Part shown: positions 8,660 through 16,727 of the stretch, in pieces
How positions within the stretch are numbered: the first letter of the stretch is position 1
How the letters are laid out: each line of letters begins with the position of its first letter
NCBI GenBank assembly: GCA_003862155.1
Contig: QOUV01000001.1
Location: forward strand, 1 to 64,000
Origin: Lachnospiraceae bacterium
Lineage (GTDB): Bacteria > Bacillota > Clostridia > Lachnospirales > Lachnospiraceae
Reading direction: 5' to 3'
DNA: 64,000 nt
The notes under the pieces: generated by a model
Told to the model about the DNA's origin: nothing
Seen by the model: only the letters and a program-made list of their open reading frames with translations
Databases searched by the model: none
Position numbers and translations under genes: made by a program

Positions 8660-10390
8660 TCATTTGAGAATCATATCCGAATTTGCCATACCGCCCTTGA
8701 CCATAGGAAGCACGACGTCCTCCGGTGCGATCAGAAATTCTATGATAAATGACTTGTTGTCAAGCTGGTACTCTTTAGCCTTTTCAAGGGCTGCTGCGAT
8801 CTCATCTTCCGTTCTGACACGGACTCCATCGATGCCGTACGCACCGGCAAGCTTCATATAATCCGGAACATACAGTTCATCCGCATTTTCAAGCCTGTCG
8901 GGGTGCTCATTATCAGCCGCTCTCCTGCCAAGGTAAGTAAGCTCATACCTCTTTCCATAGAAATATTGCTGCTGCTGTCTTACCATACCAAGGTATCTGT
9001 TGTTAAAAAGGCAGATCGTAACCGGGATATCGGCGCAGATTGATGTCGCCATCTCCGCCATATTCATCTGAAAACCGCCGTCACCCGTAAGGCATACGAC
9101 AAGCCTGTCGTGGTCGGCCTCTTTGGCTCCTATCGCTGCCGGAAATCCAAATCCCATCGTGCCCAAGCCTCCGGAGGTTATCAGCTTTGAATTGACCTTT
9201 AGCTTTAAAAACTGTGTTGCCCACATCTGGTGCTGTCCGACATCTGCCACATAGGTGGCTTCACCAAATATATCCGAGATATCTTCCATCACGGTCTGTG
9301 GATTTATACCCTTAGAGACTTTGCACTGGAGCGGATGCTCTTTCTGCCATTCGGCTATCTGGGCTATCCATGCATCTGTCTTCATAGGCTCAGCCCACGA
9401 TAACAAATGTGAAAGTGCAAGTGAAGCGTCTGAGACCACCGGAACATCTACGACTACATTTCTTGAGATCGAAGCCGTGTCTATATCGAGATGGACTATC
9501 TTTGCCTTCGGCGCAAATTCATTTAAATCACCTGTGATGCGATCGTTGAAGCGTGTACCAATCGAAAAGAGGACATCGCACTCCATCTCCGCAATGTTCG
9601 CTGCATACCTGCCGTGCATGCCGGAATTTCCAACGTAGAGCGGATCATCCTCAGGAATAGAGCCCTTGCCCATCACAGTCGTTACGACCGGGACTCTCAT
9701 CTTTCTGGCAAATTCGGTGAGAAGCTCCTCAGCACCCGAAATATGGATGCCGCCTCCTGCGAGAATGAGCGGCTTTTTTGCGTTCTTAAGCGTCTTGTAG
9801 GCTCGTTTCAGCTGCCCTATATGGACAGAGGTGTTTGGCTTGTAGCCTCTGATATCCACATGGTCAGGGTACTCATCCGGCCCGCTCTTCTGCTGGATGT
9901 CCTTTGGAATATCGATAAGAACCGGGCCAGGCTTCCCACTCTTGGCGATATAGAATGCCATTTTTAAAATGCGTCCCAGGTCCTTTCTGTCGCGGACTGT
10001 AACGCCGTACTTTACGACACTTCTGGTCATCCCTACGATATCGACTTCCTGGAAGGCGTCGTTTCCGATCAGATTTTGTGGAACCTGTCCCGTGATCACG
10101 ACGAGCGGAATCGAATCGTAGTGGGCATCGGCGATACCGGTGATCGTGTTTGTGGCGCCGGGGCCACTCGTGACCAGCGCCACTCCGACTTCTCCGCTCT
10201 GTCTCGCGTAGCCTTCGGCCTCGTGGATTACAGCCTGTTCGTGGCGCGGCAGCACGAGCCTGAACTTGTCTTCCTGTTTATATAACTCGTCACATATATC
10301 TGTGATCATCCCGCCAGGATAGGCAAAGATGGTCTTTACACCCTCTTCTGCGAGGGCCTTAACTATCAGTCTTCTTCCTGTGATGTCCAT
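8660..10390 (-). CDS. ilvB: Acetolactate synthase, large catalytic subunit
   Basis: ThDP-dependent enzyme making 2-acetolactate or 2-aceto-2-hydroxybutyrate. The 576-residue protein shows the PYR-domain entry FAYPGGMITDICDELY, the catalytic Glu in RHEQAVIHEAEGYAR (about residue 50), the central FAD-type domain, and the ThDP/Mg motif GDGGFQMNMAEM...NN near residue 440. The start lies inside the end of folA (25-bp overlap), so translation is probably coupled. The ribosome site there is weak. Confidence 0.95.
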   Translation of the reverse strand: MDITGRRLIVKALAEEGVKTIFAYPGGMITDICDELYKQEDKFRLVLPRHEQAVIHEAEGYARQSGEVGVALVTSGPGATNTITGIADAHYDSIPLVVITGQVPQNLIGNDAFQEVDIVGMTRSVVKYGVTVRDRKDLGRILKMAFYIAKSGKPGPVLIDIPKDIQQKSGPDEYPDHVDIRGYKPNTSVHIGQLKRAYKTLKNAKKPLILAGGGIHISGAEELLTEFARKMRVPVVTTVMGKGSIPEDDPLYVGNSGMHGRYAANIAEMECDVLFSIGTRFNDRITGDLNEFAPKAKIVHLDIDTASISRNVVVDVPVVSDASLALSHLLSWAEPMKTDAWIAQIAEWQKEHPLQCKVSKGINPQTVMEDISDIFGEATYVADVGQHQMWATQFLKLKVNSKLITSGGLGTMGFGFPAAIGAKEADHDRLVVCLTGDGGFQMNMAEMATSICADIPVTICLFNNRYLGMVRQQQQYFYGKRYELTYLGRRAADNEHPDRLENADELYVPDYMKLAGAYGIDGVRVRTEDEIAAALEKAKEYQLDNKSFIIEFLIAPEDVVLPMVKGGMANSDMILK

Positions 10391-10887
10391 GTCTTTACTT
10401 TCCCATTAGTGTACTGTGTAAACGTGTAGCACAGATCAAAATACGTCTGCTCTTCGCTCTCTCCGGTCATTTTCCAATTATCCTCTTTGTCGAGGTTTGG
10501 AAAAAAGGCATCGGCGTCGTACTCCATGTCGATCTTTGTGATAAGAGCCTTGTCGCAGTACGGCAGGAGCTGTCTGTATATGGATTCTCCGCCGATAACG
10601 TATATTTTATCCGAATCGTAGTCCTTTAAGGTCTCAAACAATTCATTCAGATTCGGGACAATGATCGCATTCCCGCTCTTGTAATCCGGAAACGTAGTGA
10701 GCACTATGTTTGTCCTGTGAGGGAGCGGCCGCCTTCCCGGAAAACTTTCAAGAGTCTTTCGCCCCATCACGACGACATTTCCGGTCGTCTCGTTTTTAAA
10801 GAGCTGCATATCGTTCGGGATGCTCGTAAGGAGCCTGCCCTGATAGCCTATGCCCCAGTTTTTATCTACTGCTGCTATTGCCTTCAT
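10366..10887 (-). CDS. folA: Dihydrofolate reductase
   Basis: Reduces dihydrofolate to tetrahydrofolate with NADPH. The ORF opens further upstream at 10929, but the start chosen here (MKAIAAVDKNWGIGYQG) has an AAAGGAG site 5 nt upstream and begins exactly at the family N-terminus. Visible are WGIG (Met20-loop region), the P-ND substrate block SIPNDMQLFK, the NADPH motif VVMGRKTLESFPGRRPLP and YVIGGESIYRQLL. About 173 residues. Placed just after thyA, which generates dihydrofolate, so the two form the usual folate-recycling pair. Its end overlaps ilvB by 25 bp. Confidence 0.95.
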   Translation of the reverse strand: MKAIAAVDKNWGIGYQGRLLTSIPNDMQLFKNETTGNVVVMGRKTLESFPGRRPLPHRTNIVLTTFPDYKSGNAIIVPNLNELFETLKDYDSDKIYVIGGESIYRQLLPYCDKALITKIDMEYDADAFFPNLDKEDNWKMTGESEEQTYFDLCYTFTQYTNGKVKTWTSQEED

Positions 10888-10953
10888 GTATTCTCCTTTA
10901 AAAAAATGGAAGTTCTTCCCACTGTACAAAAGCTTCGAATCCGAAACTATCTG

Positions 10954-11919
10954 TCAGATAGCCACCGGAATATCCTTTATCTGCTCTCCTGTCACATAGT
11001 CGTCAAGCCTTACGTCGTCACGGGTAAAGCTGTAAAAATCCTTTTTCTCAGGGTTCAGCCAGAACTTCGGCGCCGGATGTGAAGGCCTTTTAATAAGCTC
11101 CTCTATAAGCGGCACGTGCCTGTCGTAAATATGTGCATCAGCTATCACATGAAGAAGCACGCCCGGTATCATATCGCAGTCTCTCGCGATCATCGACAGA
11201 AGCACCGCGTACTGGCAGACATTCCAGTTGTTCGCTGTAAGTGTATCCTGCGAGCGCTGGTTTAAGATCATGTTAAGGACCCTTGCGCCATTTTCCTCTG
11301 TGACATTAAAAGTGCAGCTGTAGGCGCATGGGTAGAGGTTCATCTCATTAAGGTCTGAAAAATCGTAGAGATTAGTCATAATTCTGCGCGAAAACGGGTG
11401 AACCTTTAGATCATAGAGGACTTTGTCGACCTGATCCATCCAGAAACCGCCACCTGCATCCTTCCAGACATGAGCTCTGTAGTCACTATCCGCGGCAGCA
11501 GATGGATCTGAAATCTCAAGCGGCTTAAAATCCTCTCCGTAGACCTGCACAAGTCCATCTTCTGTAATATCTTTCCAGCGGTATTTCTTTCTCAGCTGAT
11601 AGCCGTAGGCTTTTCCGATACTTCCATCCGGATCGGCCCACTCATCCCAGATATGGGAATGAAGATCATGGATGTTATTTGACTTCTTCTGCCAGATCCA
11701 GAGGATCTCGTCCGTAGCGCTCTTTATCGCGGTTCGTCTCAGCGTCACGGCCGGAAACTCTTCCCGCAGATCGTAGCGGTTTGTGACGCCAAACTGCTTT
11801 ATCGTATAGGCCTTAGTTCCGTCCGGCCAGTGCGGACGTACTGCCTGGCCTCTCGTGTCGGTACCGTGGTCAATGATATCGCGGCACATTTTTTTAAAAA
11901 TCTCGTCTGCCCTGCTCAT
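10954..11919 (-). CDS. thyA: Thymidylate synthase, divergent long form
   Basis: Methylates dUMP to dTMP using methylenetetrahydrofolate. At 321 residues it is longer than the common 264-residue ThyA. Catalytic Cys is present in NLYPCAYSCTF (about residue 205), but the usual PPCH histidine is Ala. The phosphate-binding block reads NQRSQD where most enzymes have QRSCD, keeping Arg and Asp. The dUMP Asn lies in NNWNVCQYA and the HIYDRH block is normal. This looks like a clostridial variant rather than a broken gene. It heads the thyA-folA-ilvB-ilvH operon. Confidence 0.88.
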   Translation of the reverse strand: MSRADEIFKKMCRDIIDHGTDTRGQAVRPHWPDGTKAYTIKQFGVTNRYDLREEFPAVTLRRTAIKSATDEILWIWQKKSNNIHDLHSHIWDEWADPDGSIGKAYGYQLRKKYRWKDITEDGLVQVYGEDFKPLEISDPSAAADSDYRAHVWKDAGGGFWMDQVDKVLYDLKVHPFSRRIMTNLYDFSDLNEMNLYPCAYSCTFNVTEENGARVLNMILNQRSQDTLTANNWNVCQYAVLLSMIARDCDMIPGVLLHVIADAHIYDRHVPLIEELIKRPSHPAPKFWLNPEKKDFYSFTRDDVRLDDYVTGEQIKDIPVAI

Positions 11920-12005
11920 TTAATCTCTTTCTTTCTTTTCTCCATCTGAATATTTTCCTACTATTGTAACAAATATCACCTGAGAAAAAAAGAGCAAAAA
12001 AAGCA

Positions 12006-12031
12006 TAAAAAAAGAAGCCCCTCAGGGCTTC
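12006..12031 (-). terminator. Terminator after tRNA-Gly
   Basis: The minus strand reads GAAGCCC-TGAG-GGGCTTC then seven T residues, 10 bases past the tRNA 3' end. Confidence 0.85.
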
Positions 12032-12040
12032 TCATAAAAG

Positions 12041-12113
12041 AGCGATGGACGGGACTCGAACCCGCGGTCTCGACCTTGGCAAGGTCGCGCGTTACCAACT
12101 ACGCCACCATCGC
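12041..12113 (-). tRNA. tRNA-Gly (anticodon GCC)
   Basis: 73-nt cloverleaf: acceptor GCGATGG/CCATCGC with discriminator T, anticodon loop TTGCCAA, T-arm GGGTTCGAGTCCC. CCA is not encoded. It has its own promoter and terminator. Confidence 0.95.
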
Positions 12114-12152
12114 ATCTGTCTCTGTCGTTCGCTCCTCGCGACGATAATAGAT

Positions 12153-12181
12153 ACTATACAGGAATTGTTACCTAAAGTCAA
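12153..12181 (-). promoter_or_regulatory. Promoter of tRNA-Gly
   Basis: TTGACT, 17-bp spacer, TATAGT on the minus strand, about 40 bases before the tRNA. Near-consensus sigma-70-type. Confidence 0.75.
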
Positions 12182-12263
12182 GCTTTTTTTACAAAAAAAT
12201 TAATTTTCAACATTTTACAAAAAAAAGCCTCTTTTTCTAAAAATTCACGCCACTCGCTCTCTC

Positions 12264-12292
12264 TTGAATTTTGCTCTGCATTTTTGTATAAT
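12264..12292 (+). promoter_or_regulatory. Promoter of the small membrane protein gene
   Basis: TTGAAT (12264-12269), exactly 17 bp, TATAAT (12287-12292). The transcript would start about 50 bases before the ATG. Confidence 0.8.
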
Positions 12293-12351
12293 ACTTTGGA
12301 TGCCTTCAAAAAAGGCACGATTTTTTGAGATTTGACTAAGGAGATCAATAC

Positions 12352-12612
12352 ATGAGTCAGGCAAAAGTTGAAGAACATAAAGAGGAAAAGCGGAACAGGA
12401 AAGAGACAGTAAGAAAGCAGAAGAGAAACAGACTCATCGCTTCTATCGTTGGCGTGATCGCCTGCGCTGCGCTGGCTTTCTGGGTCGGCTGGTCGATATA
12501 CGGCAAAGTCCAGGATTCCGCTAAAGTCGCATCAGCTGACAAGAAGACCGTAGTCACTCAGGTCGACATGTCAGCACTCACTGAATACCTCTCAGGCATC
12601 GTAAAGGACTAA
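12352..12612 (+). CDS. Small single-pass membrane protein, unknown function
   Basis: 86 residues. The first 26 are strongly charged (HKEEKRNRKETVRKQKRNR), then one hydrophobic segment (about residues 28-49), then a short polar outside tail ending in a predicted helix LTEYLSGIVKD. The positive N-terminus predicts a cytoplasmic N-terminus and an external C-terminus. A consensus promoter and an AAGGAG site 8 nt before the ATG argue that it is a real expressed gene. It ends 10 bases from the converging azlD. The family is not recognised. Confidence 0.75.
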   Translation: MSQAKVEEHKEEKRNRKETVRKQKRNRLIASIVGVIACAALAFWVGWSIYGKVQDSAKVASADKKTVVTQVDMSALTEYLSGIVKD

Positions 12613-12622
12613 GGAAGTCCTT

Positions 12623-12922
12623 TTATATAAGCCTTTCGGTTATGAACACTGCTGCGCAGGCAGCGGCGGCGACGACCGGAAGGCTTTTTTTATTCCAGCC
12701 GAGTATCAGTGCGACGACAAATCCTATCGCCGCGCTAACGACACTTTTCGTACAGAAAAATATCGCCGGGACCGTCATTACAGTAAGGCAGGTGTAAGGC
12801 ACATAGTAAAGAAAACTCTTTACAAACCGGCTCTTTATCGGCTTTTGAAAGAGCACCAGCGGCAGCATCCGAATAAGGTATGTCGTCACTGCCATCAGCA
12901 AAATATAGATAAAAATCTTCAT
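12623..12922 (-). CDS. azlD: AzlD-family branched-chain amino acid exporter subunit
   Basis: Small integral membrane partner of AzlC. The 99 residues contain three to four hydrophobic segments and begin with the typical block IYILLMAVTTYLIRMLPLVLF. Its start codon overlaps the azlC stop by one base, so the two are translated together. The pair exports branched-chain amino acids in characterised members (azaleucine resistance in Bacillus). It ends facing the small membrane protein gene with only 10 bases between stop codons and no obvious terminator. Confidence 0.88.
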   Translation of the reverse strand: MKIFIYILLMAVTTYLIRMLPLVLFQKPIKSRFVKSFLYYVPYTCLTVMTVPAIFFCTKSVVSAAIGFVVALILGWNKKSLPVVAAAACAAVFITERLI

Positions 12923-13635
12923 CAGGCGTCACCTCCGTCGTCTTCAGGTATCGGGAAGAAAAGGGCTGCAACAGCACTCGCTGCTACAGTGCAGATTATT
13001 ATCGAAAAGCCGCTTGAGACATTTTTTAAAACCGGCAGATAGTGGAATGCGAGTGAAAGAACCGCTGCAAAGACTGCCGCACCGGCGACGCTCTTCCTCT
13101 CTCTTGCAACCGGCATAACTATCGCTACAAACATGCCGTAGAGCGCGATCCCAAGGGCAGATGAGACGGCAGCCGGAAGCAGATTATTCGCGAAAGCACC
13201 GAAAAATGTGCCTGCTGCCCAGCTTATGACCGGCCAGATCTCAAGGCCGGCCATGTAGGAAGACGAGACTTTTCCCGGCCGGCTGACCGAGACCGCAAAG
13301 ATCTCATCGGTATTTGCAAAAGCTATCGCAAGCCTCTTTAGCGTATTCGCGTTCTGATCGAGATGCTGGGAGAGCGAAAGTGACATCAGTCCGTAGCGCA
13401 GGTTTATGATCAGCTGTGTGAGGATCATTTCAAAGTAGGAGCTTTGTGCGAATATAAGGTTAAGCCCCGCAAACTGTCCGGCACTTGTCACATTCGTAAG
13501 GCTCATAAACGTCGCAACAGCCGGCGTGATACCCGCCTGCGCGGCCACAATTCCAAACGTGAAACTCACGGAAAAATATCCAATTACTATAGCAAGGGAA
13601 TCCTTCGATCCCTGCACAAAATCTTTTCTTTTCAT
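12922..13635 (-). CDS. azlC: AzlC-family branched-chain amino acid exporter
   Basis: Large subunit of the AzlCD exporter, about 237 residues with several membrane segments. Visible family features are the N-terminal block GYFSVSFTFGIVAAQAG, the NVTSAGQFAGL segment and the conserved LIINLRYGLMSLSL. An upstream TTG at 13674 is possible, but the ATG at 13635 is preferred because it starts at the family N-terminus. That ATG has no Shine-Dalgarno site. Instead TGCTAAAAT, an extended -10, ends 7 bases before it, suggesting a leaderless mRNA. The nuclease gene diverges from it 72 bases away. Confidence 0.88.
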   Translation of the reverse strand: MKRKDFVQGSKDSLAIVIGYFSVSFTFGIVAAQAGITPAVATFMSLTNVTSAGQFAGLNLIFAQSSYFEMILTQLIINLRYGLMSLSLSQHLDQNANTLKRLAIAFANTDEIFAVSVSRPGKVSSSYMAGLEIWPVISWAAGTFFGAFANNLLPAAVSSALGIALYGMFVAIVMPVARERKSVAGAAVFAAVLSLAFHYLPVLKNVSSGFSIIICTVAASAVAALFFPIPEDDGGDA

Positions 13636-13642
13636 AGCTGCT

Positions 13643-13648
13643 ATTTTA
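13643..13648 (-). promoter_or_regulatory. Extended -10 element directly before azlC
   Basis: The minus strand reads TGC-TAAAAT and then 7 bases to ATG. The predicted start of transcription coincides with the start codon. No good -35 is seen, which extended -10 promoters tolerate. Confidence 0.5.
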
Positions 13649-13707
13649 GCACTATCAGTTGAAATTTGCGACAAATTTATCTATAGTAAGAGAAGGAGGA
13701 TAAAAAG

Positions 13708-14682
13708 ATGAAAAAGAATTTTTTCAAGAAATTTATCACATTTCCAGCAGGCATAGCCTTAGCTGCTCTCCTTATCGTCTCGCCTCTTGTTTCGGGATGT
13801 ACACAGGATGGCATAAAGACTTCTGTCACGGCTGAAGCCAATCCTGTTCCGAGGGGATTTAAGTACGCAGGCGTCCCAAAGTGGAACAAAAAGAGTCCAT
13901 ATGTGAAAATCCACAAGAACAAGCCCTATTTCAGCAAAAATGAGCTGAAGGGCCGCAAATCCTATGAGAAGTACGGAAAGCTCGACTCCCGCGGCAGATG
14001 CACTTTGGCGGTCTCCTGCATCGGCACAAACCTGATGCCGACTGCGAAACGCGGAGCCATCGGCATGGTAAAGCCCACCGGCTGGCATACTGTAAAATAC
14101 GCCGGCATAGACGGGAACTACCTTTATAACCGCTGCCACCTGATCGGATATCAGCTTACAGGCGAAAATGCCAACAGGAGAAATCTGATCACCGGAACAC
14201 GCTATATGAATGTTGAAGGAATGGAGCCATTTGAGACGAAAGTCGCACAGTACCTCCACTCTCACCGGAAGAGCCACGTGCTTTACCGCGTGACACCTGT
14301 TTTCAAGGGAAATGACAAGGTAGCAAGGGGCGTTTTAATGGAGGCGCAGAGCATAGAAGACAGGGGACGCGGCATTAAATTCTGCGTCTTCTGCTACAAT
14401 GTCCAGCCCGGCGTTACGATAAAGTACAGCGACGGCTCAAGCCGCGGCCCCGCATACAACGGCAGAACGCCGTCTACCAGGAAAAAGACCGTTACAAGCC
14501 GCAGCAGCCAGAGCAGGAGCGGCACTCACACTTACGTTTTGAATACAAACACGAAGAAATTTCACAAGCCGTCCTGTTCCTCGATAAAACGAATGTCAGC
14601 GCGCAACAAAAAGACTGTAAAAGAGAGAAGAAAAGATTTGATAAACCAAGGCTACAGCCCATGCAAGCGCTGCAACCCGTGA
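13708..14682 (+). CDS. Secreted lipoprotein DNA/RNA non-specific endonuclease
   Basis: 324 residues. An N-terminal lipoprotein signal (hydrophobic residues 10-28, lipobox VSGC) puts it on the outer face of the membrane. The nuclease core holds NRCHLIGYQLTGENANRRNL (about residues 141-160), equivalent to the DRGH/NRGH-type active site with catalytic His and metal-binding Asn in EndA/NucA-like enzymes, and the follow-up block RYMNVEGMEPFE. A Ser/Arg-rich linker leads to a C-terminal module (about 275-324) with HKPSCSSIKRM and SPCKRCNP, a Cys-rich pattern often appended to secreted nucleases. A likely role is DNA degradation for nutrient uptake or competence. Strong ribosome site GAAGGAGG. Confidence 0.88.
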   Translation: MKKNFFKKFITFPAGIALAALLIVSPLVSGCTQDGIKTSVTAEANPVPRGFKYAGVPKWNKKSPYVKIHKNKPYFSKNELKGRKSYEKYGKLDSRGRCTLAVSCIGTNLMPTAKRGAIGMVKPTGWHTVKYAGIDGNYLYNRCHLIGYQLTGENANRRNLITGTRYMNVEGMEPFETKVAQYLHSHRKSHVLYRVTPVFKGNDKVARGVLMEAQSIEDRGRGIKFCVFCYNVQPGVTIKYSDGSSRGPAYNGRTPSTRKKTVTSRSSQSRSGTHTYVLNTNTKKFHKPSCSSIKRMSARNKKTVKERRKDLINQGYSPCKRCNP

Positions 14683-14723
14683 TATCATGCATTCGTAAAA
14701 AATCGACTGAAGTTAAGAGTTTC

Positions 14724-15506
14724 TCAAACTATCCCGCCGATATCATCTACAGTAAGCACCGGCTCATAATCTGTGCAGCCAACCCGGCTCCTCATAGCGA
14801 GGAGCCGTTTATTTTTCTCGTCTTTTGAGAGCTCAAATGTATTAATAAAAATGCTGTCCATCCCGACAGAAGCCGCTATCCCTATGTCCGAATCGTAGTC
14901 ATTTCCGACCATGACGCACTGATCTTTGTCGAGTCCGTATTCGTCTAAAAGTTCCCGCATAAATTCAGGCTCGGGCTTTCTCACCCGATGCTCCGACGAG
15001 ATAAACATCCCGTCAAAATAACTCAAAAGCCCTGTCTTTTCGATCTCCGGCATCGTAAAGACATACTGCGCATTCGAAAGCAGATACACCCCGCACCCGC
15101 GCTCCTTTAAGGTTTTCAAGACTTTTTCGGTGTTCGGGTAAGCCGCAAGCCGCTTTCTCGAAATCACTCTGAATGCATTTGCTATAAATTGTGAAAAAGC
15201 CGGAAGCTGATCGTCATTTAATGAGTAAATCGACTCATGAGTGTGATCTGCCTCTTTGTAAAGCCGCACAAAAACCTTCTCGAGCTTTATCTCCGGGTAG
15301 GCAGTATCCTCCTCTTTTCCAAGGATCGACTCCTCTTCTTTTACAATACTGGTATAAGCCCTGCGAAGCTCCGCAGGCCTGTAATCGGCCCCGTATACAG
15401 AGTATAGCTCAGCCATCTTCTTCCAGAGAGACGGGCTCTTCTCGTTCGTCTCGATATCAACCAGCGTACCATACAGATCAAAGATGTAATTCTTATAATG
15501 CTTCAT
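14724..15506 (-). CDS. HAD-superfamily hydrolase
   Basis: 260 residues. Motif I FDLYGTLVDI (residues 9-18, nucleophile Asp), motif II LLSNAQ (about 150), motif III Lys in RVRKPEPEF and motif IV GNDYDSDIG (about 200) are all intact. The insert between motif I and II makes it a subfamily I HAD, resembling YjjG/phosphoglycolate-phosphatase-like proteins. The substrate cannot be inferred. Possible partners are not evident; the neighbour upstream is the ThiE-like gene. Confidence 0.85.
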   Translation of the reverse strand: MKHYKNYIFDLYGTLVDIETNEKSPSLWKKMAELYSVYGADYRPAELRRAYTSIVKEEESILGKEEDTAYPEIKLEKVFVRLYKEADHTHESIYSLNDDQLPAFSQFIANAFRVISRKRLAAYPNTEKVLKTLKERGCGVYLLSNAQYVFTMPEIEKTGLLSYFDGMFISSEHRVRKPEPEFMRELLDEYGLDKDQCVMVGNDYDSDIGIAASVGMDSIFINTFELSKDEKNKRLLAMRSRVGCTDYEPVLTVDDIGGIV

Positions 15507-15572
15507 AACTTCCTCATATTCTTATTCTGTGACTTCGTCCGCCACATCTGAATCAATTCATGCAGTCTGTTT

Positions 15573-16226
15573 TCACATATTTATCAGTTCATGAAATGGC
15601 TTAAGGTTTTTCGCCATGCAAAGTGACCTTACCGCAACACCATCTGCCCCGGCTTCGATGCAGGACATCGCATTTGACGGGTCAATTCCGCCCAGCGCAT
15701 AGACTTCTCCATCGAACTCTCTGCAGACATCGCGCAAAAAGCCCGGTCCCTTTGGCTCTGCTCCCGGCTTGCAGCTCGTCGGAAAAATATTGCTTGCAAG
15801 AATAAATGTCGCTTTATTTTTCTTTGCATCCAAAAGTTCATTGACGTTGTGAACAGTAAAGCCGAAAGGCAGCTCAATGCTGCGCAGGTCCGTAATCGAC
15901 AGTCCCCCTGCCTCTTTATATGAAAAACATATGCCGTCCGGCCATTCCCGCTTCTGATGATACTTCAGATAAAGCTTAAGTGCCTCGAAATGGTCGTGCC
16001 AGATAAGCTTTGTGCCAAGCGGCTTCTCCTGCTTTTCAATGCTTTGAAAAAGGTCCGAATAATCAATCCCTGTAAGCAGTTTCTCACGGATCACTACCGC
16101 CTCCGGGCGTTCCGCAGCCATAGCCCTTATGGCACGAAGAAACGGCTTTTTCCATTCTCTGTAAGCTATGTCCGGGATATTCATGATTGGGAGAAGTTCG
16201 TGGTCTGTGATGCAGAGTACTTTCAT
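15573..16226 (-). CDS. Thiamine phosphate synthase / TenI-like protein
   Basis: 217-residue TIM-barrel protein. The order MKVLCITD, KLIWHDHFEALKLY, the glycine-rich strand and the phosphate-binding tail ALGGIDPSNAMSCIEAGADGVAVRSL match ThiE/TenI. ThiE couples thiazole phosphate and HMP-PP; TenI paralogs aromatise the thiazole. The pyrophosphate residues of true ThiE are hard to confirm here, so TenI is an equal possibility. It lies near, but not in, the thiSGH operon, from which it is separated by a terminator. Confidence 0.75.
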   Translation of the reverse strand: MKVLCITDHELLPIMNIPDIAYREWKKPFLRAIRAMAAERPEAVVIREKLLTGIDYSDLFQSIEKQEKPLGTKLIWHDHFEALKLYLKYHQKREWPDGICFSYKEAGGLSITDLRSIELPFGFTVHNVNELLDAKKNKATFILASNIFPTSCKPGAEPKGPGFLRDVCREFDGEVYALGGIDPSNAMSCIEAGADGVAVRSLCMAKNLKPFHELINM

Positions 16227-16338
16227 TGGATCACCTCGTATTGTAATAAAATCATCTCCGGCAGTGCCTCTCTTTAGACTTTATTATCTTACTCTTTGTT
16301 CTTTTATATTTCCAGTATATTTACTTTTTCAATATACT

Positions 16339-16378
16339 AAAAAATTGCCGCCTGACTTTGCTTAAGTCTGCGGCAATT
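16339..16378 (-). terminator. Terminator of the thiSGH-xre operon
   Basis: The minus strand has a 9-bp stem AATTGCCGC/GCGGCAATT around an 18-nt loop that includes a second smaller pairing, followed by a T-run. It is about 40 bases after the xre stop. Confidence 0.8.
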
Positions 16379-16416
16379 CAAGTTTGTTTCGAAACACTCT
16401 GTCAGAATTCAGGTAA

Positions 16417-16701
16417 TTACATCACGCTCTTTGGCCGAAATGAAATATCCAGGGTCATGTCCATTCCATCTGCAATCCTCTGGAGCAGTTTGATCGTCGG
16501 GTTCCTGTTACCATTTTCAAGCCTGCTGATCTCCGACTGATCAATGCCTGTCTTCTCTGACAGCTCCTTCTGGGAGAGTCCCCGGGATATCCTTGCGTTG
16601 GTGATCGCGCGGATAATGTTCATCTGCGGCTGTGCATCTCCATACGTTTTTTTAAATCCCGAAATCTGCATTTCCTTTCCATTGTATTCCTGAAGAGTCA
16701 T
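16417..16701 (-). CDS. XRE-family helix-turn-helix regulator
   Basis: 94 residues. A clear Cro/C1-type domain lies at about residues 28-85: ARISRGLSQKELSEKTGIDQSEISRLENG with the recognition helix SQSEISR-like segment, then NPTIKLLQRIADGMDMTLDI. This layout is common in HigA-type antitoxins and small regulators. No toxin gene is next to it. It follows thiH by 26 bases and shares its terminator, so it may regulate the thiazole operon (inference). Confidence 0.85.
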   Translation of the reverse strand: MTLQEYNGKEMQISGFKKTYGDAQPQMNIIRAITNARISRGLSQKELSEKTGIDQSEISRLENGNRNPTIKLLQRIADGMDMTLDISFRPKSVM

Positions 16702-16727
16702 TTCGCTTCTCCCTTCTTTGAAAATTA

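Noticed and set aside
13759-14277. 172-residue minus-strand ORF over the nuclease gene
   Set aside because: Antisense of a gene with signal peptide and catalytic motifs.
16417-16701. Toxin-antitoxin module
   Set aside because: The HigA-like fold is present but no neighbouring toxin gene is.
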